Counted from the stretch's first letter, positions 10,714 to 22,457 are shown. The stretch is 64,000 bases of DNA from Ashinkailepas kermadecensis (GCA_034440615.1 JAOTOM010002285.1:1-64000), one strand, 5' to 3'. Made by a program: numbers and translations. Notes: a model not told the origin generated them from the sequence alone.

Positions 10714-11145
10714 TCATGGCACTGGTCTGACCACGATCGTCTTCTGGTGCCCTTGCCTGCATCCGTGGGGGGGGCGCATCCGTTTCCAGCAAGTTCGCCT
10801 CATGCACCCAACGTGGCAGAACCGGCTCACGATGGGCCCGATAATGTTATGCACGATAGCGCACGCAAACACCATGGATGGAACGAATATGAAGTGTTCA
10901 GATATTTTTAGAATGCGACGCCAGCGGGCCTTCAGGCGGCCGAATGCGTGCTTCACCACCACTCTTGCCGCTCCGAGACGTACGTTGTAGAACTCCTTCG
11001 CCTGTTCTATCTCCGAAGTACGATCAAATCTTCCGTTGTACGCCTTCGTCAACCATGGGAGAAGTGGATACGCCCCATCGCCGGCGATCACCAGGGTAAC
11101 CTGCCGTCCACCGACACGTACAGAACCCTGTAACAAGTGCAACAA
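10714..11145 (-). pseudogene. Harbinger (HARBI1-like) transposase C-terminal exon
   Basis: The minus-strand frame contains GDGAYPLLPWLTKAYNG, the block around the second catalytic Asp of Harbinger/DDE_Tnp_4 transposases. It is followed by FYNVRLGAARVVVKHAFGRLKARWR and FVPSMVFACAIVHNI. In the family the third catalytic acidic residue normally lies in a VE.AFG block; here it is VKHAFG, so the Glu appears replaced by Lys. A TTGTTACAG just upstream (minus strand, near 11132) could be a 3' splice site, which would make this a last exon. No N-terminal exon or terminal repeats were found, so it is a relic. Confidence 0.8.
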
Positions 11146-11289
11146 GTGATTCAATTGAATAACGCCTAGACGGTGATATCTCCTGATTTGACTGATCACA
11201 ATTGAGGTTTTTCAAAAGAAGTTTGACATCATACTGTCATTTTTCAGTCAGGGTAAACATCACATAAATATCAATGATGTTAGGATATC

Positions 11290-12480
11290 ATTATCATTAT
11301 CAAGGATAGAATAGTTAGTTTTCTGGATGGAAACAGACTGATTCAAGATACTCAACATGGGTTTAGAAAAGGGCGATTGTGTCTCACAAATCTCTTGGAC
11401 TTTAGTAAGACCTTTGACAAGGTACCCCATAAACGGTTAATGATGCAGCTTCAGGTCCATGGTATTGCAGGTAGCATCCTAAAATGGATAGAGTTGTGGC
11501 TTTCAGATAGACAGCAGAGAGTGATGCTAAATGGTACAAAGTCATCATGGCAAAATGTTCTTAGTGGAGTCCCCTAGGGGTCGGTACTGGGGCCACTATT
11601 GTTCATTATATGTGTGAATAGCATTGGATGTGGCCTAAGCAGTAAGGTTTTGAAATTTGCGGATTATTTGAAGATCTTTATGGCAATAACAGGGCACAAT
11701 GAGCAGGTTTTGCTGCAGAAAGACTTAGACGAGCTAGTGAAGTGGTCCGAAAAATGGCAAATGAAGTTTAATTTTGATAAGTGCAAAGTCATGCATGTAG
11801 GTAGGCAGCATATGAAGGCTCAATACTTGATGGGTGGCCAAGTTCTATCTGTGATTCAGCAGAAGGACTTAGGTGTTATTTTGAACACGAAATTGGGGGC
11901 ACCAGAACAGACCATAGAAGCCAGGAAGAAGGCACTAAGAATGCTTGGGGCAATACAGAGGAATGTGTCATACAAAAGTGAGGAGGTCACCAGGAAGCTT
12001 TACTGTGCATATGTCAGGCCACATTTGGAATACTGTGTCCAAGCTTGATCCCCTAGTTATGAGAAAGATTGTTGGCTTTTAGAGAGAGTACAAAGGAGGG
12101 CAACAAAAATGGTTAATGGTATAGGCAACCTGGCATATGAGGAAAGATTGAAGAAATTGAATATGTTTTCACTTAGATATAGAAGGCTGAGAGGAGATCT
12201 CATCGAGGTTTTTAAATTTGTTCATGGTCAGGAACAGGGATATCTCAGGGAAATGTTTGAATTTAACAGAAATGATGCAATTAGAGGTCATCAATTCAAA
12301 TTTAAAGTTAATCACAGCAGGACAAGGTTAAGACAGTCTTTCTTCACCAACAGGGTAGTAGAACACTGGAACCAGCTGCCAGGAACCATTGTCAGTAGCA
12401 ACACACTGAACATCTTTTAAAACGGCATAGACAATCATTATAAGAATAGGGGGCTTGTTTTTCTGTATTCCAGGGAGGGT
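11290..12480 (+). pseudogene. CR1-clade LINE family 1, RT to 3' end
   Basis: Longest family-1 copy. Blocks in order: QHGFRKGR, LTNLLDF, DFSKTFDKVPHKRL, GVP then an in-frame TAG (usual GVPQGSVLGPLLF), KFADYLKI (usual FADD, second Asp lost), KCKVMHVGR, KDLGVIL, YVRPHLEYCVQA and a TGA, RATKMVNGIGNLAYEERLKKL, and the C-terminal RVVEHWNQLPG. Residues between LTNLLDF and DFSK are missing. The stops and the broken catalytic box make it inactive. Confidence 0.88.
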
Positions 12481-13056
12481 TGATCGACAGGGAGGAGTTG
12501 GGAGGAGTTTGAAATTGTTGAGTGTGTTATGCAATAGCAAGTGAGTCTCTTATTAAGTCTAAACACTTTATAACTTTACATAGGGTGTACCTAGCAGTGG
12601 ATTCAGCACATTCCTTTGGGATGTGATACTGGTGAGATTGTCTATGGTAGCACAATGGGTATGATGGGAGGAGTTTGTAATTGTTGAGTGTATTATGCAA
12701 TAGCAAGTGAGTCTCTTATTAAGTCTGAATGCTTTATGAATTTGTGTGGGGTGTGCCTAGCAGTGGATTCGGCACCTTCCTTCGGAATGTGATGCTGATG
12801 AGATTGTCTATGGTGGCACAATGGGTATGATGGGAGGAGCTTGTGATTTTGAGGGTGTTATGCAGTAGCAAGTGAGTGGTGCTAGATAGGCTGGGATATA
12901 TAGCTTCCTAGGAACTTGGGATAAGGGATTGATTGGGGTGGGAGTATGTACATTTCTAGTACCTTTTCTAGAGAGGCTTAACCCAGATGGGCCCCTGTGG
13001 CTCTTATTAAGCCTTAATACTTTATAACTTTATGACTTCATAACTCTAGGACTTGA
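12481..13056 (+). repeat. CR1-type tandem tail with 8-bp terminal repeats
   Basis: Tail units begin near 12544 and 12711 (period about 167 bp) with a further partial unit to about 12880, followed by the unique 3' end with AACCCAGATGGGCCCC. The terminus, about 13018-13056, is an imperfect 8-bp repeat: ACTTTATA, ACTTTATG, ACTTCATA, ACTCTAGG. Octamer 3' repeats are a known hallmark of CR1-clade LINEs and support that assignment for this region. Confidence 0.8.
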
Positions 13057-13644
13057 AATGAAAAGACCATGCATACACTTGGACAAACCTGTCAGAAATG
13101 CTGTGACCTTACCATAAAGTTTTCGATCCACTCTTCTTCCATCCACTAAGGAACAATATACTCCCACCACACCGTGTTCCTGGGCCTGCTTGGTTCTCGC
13201 TCATTCACTGCCCTGGTGCGGAAGTAAAAAATGGATCCTTGCTCCACCAGAGATGTCCACATCATGTATGCACAACTGCACTTACACACGCGTGGGTGAT
13301 CCACATCAAGAACAAAACAACTCTTCTACTAATATATAAAGGCCTCCGTACTTCAACGGCCATATTTAACACTTCTTGTCAACTCCTTGAATCCAAAAAT
13401 AGGTAATGAATAGAGCAAACGTACCCAGGAGCAAACCACCCAAGAAAATGGGAAGCTTCTACCATATGGAAACCAAAAACATAATTGTGTCACCGTCGCC
13501 ATTATTGCCTTCGCTCATTTTTCTACTAACTCTTAGATACGATTCCCTACTATAATAATACCATAAAACTAGTACTTTTCTAGTAAGTACGAACCAGTAT
13601 ATATAGGCTCCACACCGAACCAAGTACTTCTGATTTTGCGTCGT
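13057..13644. other. No recognisable feature
   Basis: Unassigned sequence between the CR1 tail and the broken 3' end of I-like element A. Short frames here have no recognisable motif. Confidence 0.5.
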
Positions 13645-16560
13645 AAACAGCGTATATGTGTTCCAAAGCCCGTGCCCGAAACTCATTCGGGAGAGTGTCC
13701 TCCTTACGGATGCCAGCCAATACTATATCTATTCTCGGTTCCAGTGAGATAAGTCTCCACGGGGATGTTAAGACCAGCGGGGCGCGTTTCACGTTACGAA
13801 TTTCCAATTGGCTTTCGTTGAAAAGATCACGGACCCTAGTGCACAGAGGTCGGTACAAACGGGCGCCGTTGTCTGAAAAAATTGATACAGCGTGACGCGA
13901 GAACACTGCTTGGTATGCTGGGTGCTGTGGGAAACGACGCAACTTGCATGCGTAGCGCATCCCAAGCATCTGTCTCCTCAGGGAAAGTGGCGGCTCGTTG
14001 GCTTCGGCCAGAAGGCTCGCGGTTGGCGAAGTCCGGAATGCACCAGTCACAATCCTCATAGCGGCATTTTGAACAACATCAAGAACACGCTTTCCGGATG
14101 TACAGGCGCCGTCATAAACAAAGCAAGCATAGTCTAGCTTTGAGCGGATGAGTGATCGGTAGAGGAGTACCAGTGTTTGTCAGTCCCCTCCGTACGATGT
14201 ACGTGCCACACATTTTAGAATATTCATAGATGTAATGCATTTGTCACGAAGAATTCTTAGATGTTCCCGGTAAAGCAAGCGGCTGTCAAAATACATACCT
14301 AAAAACTTGAATACAGGGCATAGTTGAATGGGTTCACCATATAGCGTAAGTGCAAGATCACGGCAGCAACGACGGCGACAGAAATGCATTGCTGCTGTTT
14401 TTGTGGTGGATAACGTAAAACCATTCATGGTGCTCCACCTCTGGAGATGGTTTGTCGCCAGCTGGAGCTGTCGCGACGATGTAGAGGCTCTTGAAGAAGA
14501 GGACCAAATAGCTATATCGTCAACGAATAGAGATCGGCAAATGCTTGAAGGAAGCCCAACAAAAACGTCATTAATCATAATGGCGAAGAGGGCGACACTT
14601 AGCACACTTCCTTGTGGGATTCCATTTGAGAGTTGAAAGCGTGCGGATAGATGGTCTCCAATACGGACACGAAAAAAAACGGTCTGCTAAAAAGTTTTGT
14701 AAGAACGTGCCCATACGGCAGCGGATACCACTTCTTTGAAGCTTTAAAAGAATGCCATAACGCCAGGTCGTGTCATATGCCGCTTCAATGTAAAAAAACA
14801 CAGCGTTAAGATGTTGTTTCTGTTTAAAAGCTGCACGAATCGAGGTATCCAAAAGTAAAATATGGTCAACGGTGCTTCTGTTTCGTCTGAAACCGCACTG
14901 TTCATTTGCGAAAAAATTTTGGTTTTCTAAATACCAGGTGAGTCTGACGTTCACTATTTTCTCCATCAATTTTCCCAGTGAAGAGGTCAGCGAAATGGGG
15001 CGGTAATGTGCTGGCAGCAATCCGTCCTTCATGGGTTTTCGAATAGGGACTATAATTGCCTCACGCCAACGCTCCGGGAAAATGCCTGCCTCCCACACCC
15101 CATTAAATGTCGCTAGCAGAGCTTCCAGCCCCTCACGAGGAAGCCGCTTCAACATAACATTATGGATCTGATCCGGTCCCTCAGCTACATCTTTTAAAGC
15201 ACCAATCGCAGAAGTTAATTCAGTCATTGTAAACGGTAAGTTGTAGTCTAGTGATTCTGAAGTGGTGAAGTGAATAGGGTTCCTCTCGCAACGCGACCTA
15301 AACCTCAAAAACTCTGGATCAATGCTTCCGCCTTTGCTGCGTTCTGATATAAAACGAGCCATCTCATTCGCAACATCTGACGGATGACTAACATCAGTGT
15401 TCCCAACTCTCAATACGGGGAGAGGGATTGAAGAAAATTGTCCTGAAATGCGCTTGATCTGGGACCAGACCAGTCGTGTTGGTGTAAATTGATTAAGTTT
15501 TCCAATGAATTTCCTCCAGGATGTCTTTTTTGCCTCAAGAATTGTGCGCCGAGCATGTGCCCTGGCCTTCCGAAACGCAATCAGATTGGCTGTTGTGCTG
15601 TGATTATCAAAATTCCTGAAAGCACGTCTACGAGCACGGATGACATCCCGGCATTCTTCAGTCCACCACGGCACGGGAGTACGGCGGGGTGTTCTGGAGG
15701 TCCTAGGTATGCATTCGGAGGCCGAGTCGATTATCAGCGATGTAAAATTTTCCACCGAAAGTGGTGGATTAGATTGGCTGGGGGCATGACTAGATAACTT
15801 CTCCTGTAATAGTTCATCAAACTGGCGCCAGTTGGCTTTGCTGATGTTCCAACGTGGTGGCCTCGTTCCCAGGACAGCACCGCAACGAAGTTCCAACCAG
15901 ATTGGATAATGGTCACTCCCGAGCGGGTCATCATCCACCGACCAAACACAGCGATGACCGATTTGGGGGCTACAAAGGCTAAGATCTAAGGCCGATTTGT
16001 TCCCCGATGGCAGAGTTATATGTGTTGGAGAGCCTGTGTTTAGTAAGCACAATGTCTCATAGATTAAAAAGGATTCCACATGTCTACCACGAGAGTTGGT
16101 AGTTATACAACCCCAGAGAGTGTGATGAGAGTTAAAATCACCGAGAAGTAAAACGGGAGGAGGAAGCTCCAGCATAAGACTGCTAAGCTCCGCAGAGGGA
16201 AAAGCTTCTCCCGGGGGAAGATAAATTGAACACAACGAAACAACAAGGTGATTTAGATTAATACGCACGGCTACAGCTTGTAGCGTTGTTTGCAGTGCTA
16301 TTTCTCGTGCAGGTGTTGCATGGTGGACGGCCAACATTACTCCACCGTGTGCAATGGTATCAGTATTTGAGACGTCTTTCCTGAATACAGAATATCCTTT
16401 AATGGCACACTGGATATCATTGGAAAGCTTGGTTTCCTGAAGGCCTACAGCAATAGGTCGTCTATGATATAAAACCCTCTGCAGGTCAGTAAAATTTGCT
16501 CTAAAACCACGCAAGTTCCACTGTAAAATTAAAGATGATATGATGGTGAGTCAGGGTAAG
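13645..16560 (-). pseudogene. I-like element A ORF2: endonuclease and RT, no RNase H
   Basis: The main frame (14571-16514) opens within a QWN.RGF endonuclease start and carries LQETKL, GGVMLAVH, SIYLPPG, LLGDFNSHH and SDHYPIW, then RT blocks YRPISLTSSLGK and QCGFRRNRSTVDHI. After a frameshift near 14605-14640 a second frame holds FVDDIAIW. A TGA near 14179 separates it from the thumb block (GAFRTSPTASLLAE). Homology stops after ALEHI near 13650, just before the YTDGS start of RNase H in its relatives. TPRT normally truncates 5' ends, so loss of the 3' end implies a later deletion or rearrangement. Confidence 0.9.
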
Positions 16561-16784
16561 ACTATAAGTGCTCCTCAGAGAGTTCCCAGTGACTCCAAGC
16601 GTGGCCGAGTGAGGTGGTTCTCGGGTGCGACCGCGGTGACCACGGCAGCCCTGCTTCTGAAGATAGAAAATGACTAGAGTTCATAATAAATCCAACGGTA
16701 GCACGGTCAATTGACAAAGAAAAAGATGGAAACTAAAAAGCGATATGCTGGTATCATTGTTCACTAAAATAAAGGCAGAGGTGT

Positions 16785-17870
16785 CTAAAACTGCGTGTCC
16801 GTGCCTTGACTCGCAGCAGAGTCCATCGAGGACTCCCTGAGGCGTCCCAGACCAGAGCTAAGCGAATGTGTTTTCTGGCGCGATCTTGGTGAGCTGCCCC
16901 CCGGAGGTGATTCGGACCAGGGCACCCCTCGCTTTTGAGGAACACTTAGTTGCGGTGGGGGCGGGGAGGACCCATCTCGGATGCTCCCACTGGTCCCTCC
17001 ACTCGCCTTCGCGGCGAAGGGGTGGCTGACCTTGGGGGAGGCACCTGGGCCCGGGCCTTTTCCATTTGAGCGAGCCGTGCTCGCTTTGCTTCTCGTGCGA
17101 GTCTTTCGGCTTCCTGGTATTGCAGGTTAACGCCTGAGATGTGAATTGGTCGAGAGTTTCTGGTAGGCGATGCAGGTGCGGAAGCGGAGGTTGAGGGCGA
17201 AGTCGAGGCCTGGCTCACGGGAAGGGGGAGGATTCGGGGAGGGATGAGGTGGAGAGGGTGGACTTAGGGGTGGTGGTGGGGCGCGAAGGAGGGGATGGGA
17301 GACTGGGGAGGCGGACGGGAGGTGGGGGGCGGGGATTTAGAGGTAGGTGTTGATGGGATGGGATTGGGTGGGAAGGACCGAGGAGGCCTCTTTCCCCGCT
17401 GCACAAGCGTCCACGCCGCGCCCTCGGGCGTTGATCTGTTGGGGGCTTCTAACGGGGGAACGCTGTCATTCGTGGAGGGTGGGCCATCGGCCATATCTGC
17501 GTGGTTTTGGGTTGGCTGGCCCTGCCTTACTTGCGACGCAGGAGGCGCTCCAAAGGAGCGAAGAAGAGCCGTGAGTTGAGCCATAAGCTCAGAGGCTCTG
17601 TCGGGCTGTGTGTGCTGTGGAATGGACCTGATTTTCACTTATGACGCGTACGATATTCTGGGATGACATTGTTCATATTGATCCCGTGCCTCCCGAAACG
17701 TGATTTTATGTGTGTGCTTGATATAAATTATCTCCTTCTCTCTGATGTAAGTCGGGCAGGTTCGGTCGTAAGAAGTATGAGGGTCCTGCCCCTCGCCACA
17801 GTTCGCGCAAAAGGGGATTTCGCAGGTGCAGTTTTCACTGTCATGTTCCTGGGAGGCGCATCTGCCACGA
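16785..17870 (-). pseudogene. Element A ORF1 (gag-like), C-terminal part
   Basis: Begins within the second zinc knuckle (CASQEHDSENC) and contains the third (CANCGEGQDPHTSYDRTC, C-x2-C-x6-H-x6-C), the REARDQYEQ helix block, then after a TAA near 17640 the AQLTALLRSFGAPPASQ block, WTLVQRGKRPPRS, a Pro/Ser-rich linker, QEAERLAREAKRARL and the terminal SPPGGSSPRS block ending at about 16785. At least three frames are used. The N-terminal half is absent because a piece of ORF2 from element C is joined at about 17870. Confidence 0.8.
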
Positions 17871-18139
17871 GTAGAGACACCTTGAATATTTGAGGAGAGA
17901 GGTACATGTGTGAATGCTACAGAATTGTGCACAGCAATGAGCACACCGCCATGGGCCACCGTGCGAGGAGTAATATCCCTACGCAACACTGTGTAGTTTT
18001 TTATTTGAAAGTGTGCACCTGGCGACAGCTTAGTCTCTTGGAGACATACTACTAATGGTACTCGGGTGTGTAAAATGGTTTGGAGGTCGTGGAAGCTGGT
18101 TCTCAAACCTCTACAGTTCCATTGGAGTATAAAACTCAT
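17639..18139 (-). CDS. Chimeric ORF: ORF2 endonuclease start fused to ORF1 zinc knuckles
   Basis: A single 166-residue frame begins MSFILQWNCRGLRTS, the start of I-like ORF2. It continues through LQETKLSP and GGVLIAVHNS, and at about residue 90 switches in frame to the ORF1 knuckle region (CASQEHDSENC, CANCGEGQDPH, REARDQYEQ). The first part matches 37475-37724 of element C'. The junction near 17865-17875 lies in a short stretch (CGTG) that fits both parents, suggesting microhomology joining or template switching. Endonuclease catalytic residues beyond GGVLIAVHNS are missing. Whether it is expressed is unknown. Confidence 0.75.
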   Translation of the reverse strand: MSFILQWNCRGLRTSFHDLQTILHTRVPLVVCLQETKLSPGAHFQIKNYTVLRRDITPRTVAHGGVLIAVHNSVAFTHVPLSSNIQGVSTRGRCASQEHDSENCTCEIPFCANCGEGQDPHTSYDRTCPTYIREKEIIYIKHTHKITFREARDQYEQCHPRISYAS

Positions 18140-18415
18140 ACGTCAGGAGTATAAAATTGCGAGTTGTGAGCTAAAAAACTGGGTGACTTAGACAATCTAA
18201 CTATCGCTAGTTCCCAGCTTCTCCTTCTGTGATCCCTGGATCCGTGACCGATCTCTGCCGAGATCTTGGGTTTCCTCCGCCTGGCGGCGATGGTGTCTAC
18301 GGTGACAGCCGCTTGCGTAGGGGAAGTAGCAGGGTGTGGCGCTGTTTGACTGTAATGTCAGAGTTAACTATGGTGCGAGAACTAAGAGTGGTTATGATAC
18401 ATGCAAATAGAACAA

Positions 18416-19223
18416 TTAAAGCGCTGGCTCCGTCCTCCTCCCGAGAGAGGGAACCGCTGGCAAGCCGGGAGTTTCAGCCCGACCCGGCCCTAAGGACTGA
18501 GTCCTCGGGCGGGAACTTGGTGACCCATCCCCTGGTGGAGAGCCTGATATTGGTAGACCTCGCTTCTGGGGCCCGAGACGGGGCGGGGGCGGGGGAGGGC
18601 CCATCTCACTAACAAATGGAGCCGGTCCCTCCACTCGCCGTCGTGGCGATGGGGTGGCCGGCCTCCGAGGAGGAGCATTCTCAGCTCCTTGGTGACTCTT
18701 CTCCCGGGCCCTTTCCATCTGAACAAGCCGCGCTCGCTTTGCCTCGCGGGCGCGTCTCTCGGCTTCTTGGTAGTGGAGGTTGGTATCCGGGATTTTGATT
18801 GGTCGTCGGGACGGAGATGTAGGTGCGGAAGTGGAAGTCGAGGGTGTGGGGGAGGCCTGGCTCACGGGAAGGGAAGAAGGTTCAGGTAGGGAGGAAGTGG
18901 AGAGGAGGGATTTGGGGATGGTGCTGGGGGATGTGGGAGGCGAGGGGACGTTGGAGGTTGGACGGGACATGGGAGATGGGGATTTCGGGGTAGATGGTGA
19001 GGTGAGTGGGGAGGACCTCGGATTGGGTTCAAGGGACCGAGGAGGCCCCTTGGAACGTTGGACCAGAGTCCACTCCCCACCCTCGAGGGATGATCTGGAC
19101 GGGGCCTCAGATGGGCGAGCGGGGCATCCACTCGTGGAGGGTGGGACCCCGGTCGTCTCCCGAGCTCGTTGTGCGGCTGGCTTCGGAACAATCACTTGAG
19201 GGGTCCGTGGTGGTGAAATATCG
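18416..19223 (-). CDS. Element C ORF1 (gag-like), 3' part, split by element D
   Basis: Continuation of the ORF1 at 29471-30546. It holds the region after the zinc knuckles: GGEWTLVQRSKGPPRS, a long Pro/Ser/Thr-rich linker, HYQEAERRAREAKRARLVQ and the basic KRGLPISGSPPGDGSPSSRP end. Counting bases, removal of D and one TSD copy leaves 1,869 bp, an uninterrupted 622-codon ORF1. The near-identical stretch at 38001-38793 in C' shows the unsplit arrangement. ORF2 would start 276 bp downstream at 18139. Confidence 0.85.
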
Positions 19224-19402
19224 TTAGTTAGTTAGTTAGTTATTAGGGCTTTAGGGCGCATCGACTACATCGGTCATGTAGCGCCCATAACAACAGAACT
19301 TATTTACACGCCGATACATCAGCCATGCCTAGCTAGCTAATCTTGCAGAATATTAGTCAAAGTAACGAACGGTAAAATAAAACATGGCAACCTTCAACAT
19401 TT
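19224..19402 (-). other. Element D 3' UTR, terminal hairpin and (TAAC)n tail
   Basis: On the coding strand, GGGCGC (outer stem), TACAT, GAC...GTC inner stem, GATGCGCCC, TAAAGCCC, then TAATAACTAACTAAC. The hairpin occupies about 19253-19290 and the tail 19224-19245. It is the closest match to the SINE tail at 3706-3866. Confidence 0.85.
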
Positions 19403-21647
19403 TCAACGTGGTGCATATATTACTGAAAATGATACTTCGGCGAGGTAATTAAAAAGTCGCCCCGATCGAACAATATCGGAGTCGTCGCCTAAGACCGCAC
19501 TGAGTGACATTGACTGAAGACGCCCAAAGTGACGTCTACGCTCATCCTCATATCCAGGGCAGGAAAGCAGGACATGACGCACAGATAAGCGGGCGTGACA
19601 TTTGGGGCAGCGTGGTATATCATTACCAGTTAGTAAATACGAGTGACTGGCATATGTATGCCCAATTCTCAAGCGACACAATGCTACCTCATCTCGCCTA
19701 TTCCTACGTGAGGACGAACTCCATTTCCCGAGGCGATGCTTGATCGCTTTCAACTTATTATCAGGTATTGCGTTCCAAGAACCTTGCCACTTTGTGAGCA
19801 CAGAGTCAGAAATAGTTCGGAAGTGGTCACGGGCAGGGAGTGGTAGAGTTCGTGAGCAAGGAGCTAGCGACGCACGTTTTGCAGCAGCATCGGCCAGTTC
19901 GTTTCCAGAGATGCCCACGTGACTCGGGATCCAACACAGCACAACTCTTTTACCTGTCTGGTACACACTGGTAAGACGAGTTAAAACGTCCCGCAAAATG
20001 GGATTTGACGGATTGTGAGTCCTCATCGCTGCAAGGCTACTTAAAGAATCCGTCAAAATAATGTGGAGTAGATCGTCGGATACTTCAATGAAACAGAGAG
20101 CTTTCAAAATGGCAATAAGCTCGGATGAATACACAGAAGCATGTGCAGGAAGTGAAAAGCTTCTAACCACAGTACCTGTAATAAAAGCACTGCCGACGCC
20201 GGTCTCCGTTCTGGATCCATCGGTGTATGTTGCAACAAATCCAGTGTAGCATTCAATGTGCTCCATGGCAAGTGCTCTGAATTCATGCGGTGTAATATTG
20301 CCTTTCTTTGTGCAGGCGAGGGATGTGTCCACCTCCGGTACGATCAGTTCCCAGGGAGGCGTTGAAATGCATTCAGTCCGTCGAACTCCCTGTAACCGGA
20401 GACGGCTCTCAGAAAAAAGTCGTCGCATTCTCACTCCGTACGGGATGGCTCTTATATCGTTTGAGAACAGCGTTAGCATGCGGTGGGAAAATACATGGAG
20501 GTAAGCTGGGTGGTCCGGGTATTGACGTAGCCTGCAGGCATATCGCATGCCGAGCTGTTCACGCCGCAGAGAGAGTGGAAACTCGTGAACTTCCGCAAGG
20601 AGACTCGCCGTTGGAGAAGTACGAAATGCCCCCGTGATGATACGAAGGGCAGAGTGGTGGATTACATCCAGGGTGCGTTTGCTCGTCAAACAAGCTCCGT
20701 CATAAATAAAACACGCGTAGTCAAGCTTTGATCGTACGAGCGATCGGTATAGCAGGAGCAGCGATGCCCGATCTGCTCCATAGGTCGCACGAGCCACACA
20801 TTTTAAGATATTCAAAGTATTTGCACACTTATCTCGTAGCGTTTTAAGATGTTGTCGGTATGTTAAGCGCGTATCAAATTCCACCCCCAGAAATCTGACT
20901 ACCGGTTGCACCGGTATCGCCTGCCTGTACAGTAGGATTTCCATATTGGGACATAGGCGGCGGCGACAGAAGTGTACGGCAACGGTCTTCGCTGTAGAAA
21001 AGCGGAATCCGTTCGTATTTGCCCACTTCTCCAAACCCCTGACGGCTAGCTGTAGCTGTCGCTCCATCGGCGGTGTACGTGAGGCACATGACCATATGGC
21101 AAAATCATCGACATATAAGGATCGCCCAACGGTCTCAGGAAGCGAGTCCCCAATATCGTTAATCATCACCCCGAAAAGGGTCACACTCAAGACACTTCCC
21201 CGTGGAACTCCGTCCTCTTGGATAAACCAATCCGAGAGGCAGTGGCCGACTCGTACACGAAAACAGCGATTTGCTAAAAAGTTTTGTAAGAAGGTGCCAA
21301 GTTGCCCACGGATCACATGCTTGTGGATCTTCAGTAGGATTCCCCTTCGCCACGTAGTGTCGTAGGCCTTCTCGATGTCAAAGAACACCGCGCCTAGATG
21401 TCGCTTCCTCTTAAAAGCGAGGCGTACTTCGGTGTCCAGTGTTAAAATATGGTCAATGGTACTCCGGTTTTTGCGAAAACCGCACTGCGTATTCGCGAAG
21501 ATGTCATGTTTTTCCAAAAACTATGATAGGCGTCCATTTACGAGTTTCTCCATTAGTTTACCTAATGCAGACGTCAGAGAGATTGGGCGATAATCTAAGG
21601 GGTCCCGGCCGCATTTCCCAGATTTCAAGAGTGGGACCACTGTAGAT
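19403..21647 (-). CDS. Element D ORF2, 3' part: RT, RNase H, Cys/His
   Basis: Continues the endonuclease/RT frame from 26037-27519; the frames are in register once the hAT-like element and one TSD are removed, giving about 1,240 codons. It starts at the VVPLLKSGK region and carries YRPISLTSALGK, a TAG at 21521-21523 where relatives have Trp (..WFLE), QCGFRKNRSTIDHI, GVPRGSVLSVTLF (usual GVPQGS), YVDDFAIW, GAFRTSPTASLLAE, RNase H blocks YTDGS, SSELIAILKAL, LTDSLSSL and HVGISGNELADAAA, and a C-terminal CP.C....S..HVLLSC cluster. Apart from the TAG and the insertion it is well preserved. Confidence 0.92.
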
Positions 21648-22187
21648 TAGGGTAGAACGTCAGAGACGAAGTATTTTTCCGGAAAAACCGCGTAGTGGAG
21701 TTTTTTGCCTTTGGTCATAAGGAACATGGAACATATTTTTAAAATTTTTTATTTCAAATTTTTGCTGCGCAAAATCGCACTTTCAAATCCAAAATTTCCC
21801 CCAAAATAGGCTACATTTGTTCTCATTTCCTTCCTAATTAAGATAGAACCATGAAACAAGTTATATCATGTTGCACGCAGTGAGATGAATCCATCGACAC
21901 CAGATATTATGACCTAAGGTCACGGGTTCTCGCTCTAGGTCAGGTCATTGACCTCAATTTGGCCAAAAATCGCTATTTTCGTAACTTTCCGGGGTTTATC
22001 TTGTGACGGTTACAGAAGAAATCGACAAAATTTGGAACATATTAACGATATGGCTACTACGCAGCTTGTGATATTATTTAATGTGGCATTTCTTCTCAAG
22101 GTCGGGGTCACGAGAGGTCAAAGTTCAGAGGTCACAGAAGGTCAAATTTGGAAAGTGTCCGAAATTCTAGGTTTTAAAGTTCTAGAC
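21648..22187. repeat. Left terminal inverted repeat of the hAT-like element
   Basis: Matches the reverse complement of 25505-26036 along its length with scattered substitutions and short indels. It contains a CAAAATCGCACTTT stretch near the outer end and several AGGTCA-type hexamers near the inner end. Confidence 0.92.
21910..22144. promoter_or_regulatory. Cluster of AGGTCA-type hexamers in the TIR
   Basis: Within 235 bp: TGACCTAAGGTCA (21910-21922, everted repeat, 1-bp spacer), AGGTCATTGACCT (21942-21954, a perfect inverted repeat with 1-bp spacer) and, at 22115-22144, AGGTCA-A-AGTTCA-G-AGGTCA-CAGA-AGGTCA. The same arrangement is in the right TIR (25540-25569, 25731-25742, the latter with one mismatch). 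AGGTCA is the nuclear-receptor half-site, and IR1 is the consensus ecdysone response element layout. It may equally be a subterminal transposase-binding array. No function is shown by sequence alone. Confidence 0.5.
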
Positions 22188-22457
22188 GTAAATTTAGGTC
22201 CAGAATTCGAATCCAGCACTCAAAATTATCATAACTCATTATAAATCCTGTTTCATGTGAAAAGTATAGGGATGGTACATACGACTATATTTATCATTAA
22301 CAAGAATGTAAGTCATATATCCAACGGTCACAGGGGATACATTTGTAACAGACGATAGGACAAAAATACACGCCGTGGGGAAGAAGCCTATCGGGTTACA
22401 ATCACAGGCAGCTGCTACCAGTGATGCTACTGCACGCATGTTACGTTTGCTTTCTCC

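Noticed and set aside
18780..19199. 139-residue Gly/Glu-rich plus-strand frame (and its twin at 38365-38784)
   Set aside because: Antisense shadow of the Pro/Ser-rich ORF1 linker.
19224..19245. Telomere-like repeat
   Set aside because: The TTAGTTAGTTAG run is the tetranucleotide tail of element D, not TTAGG or TTAGGG.
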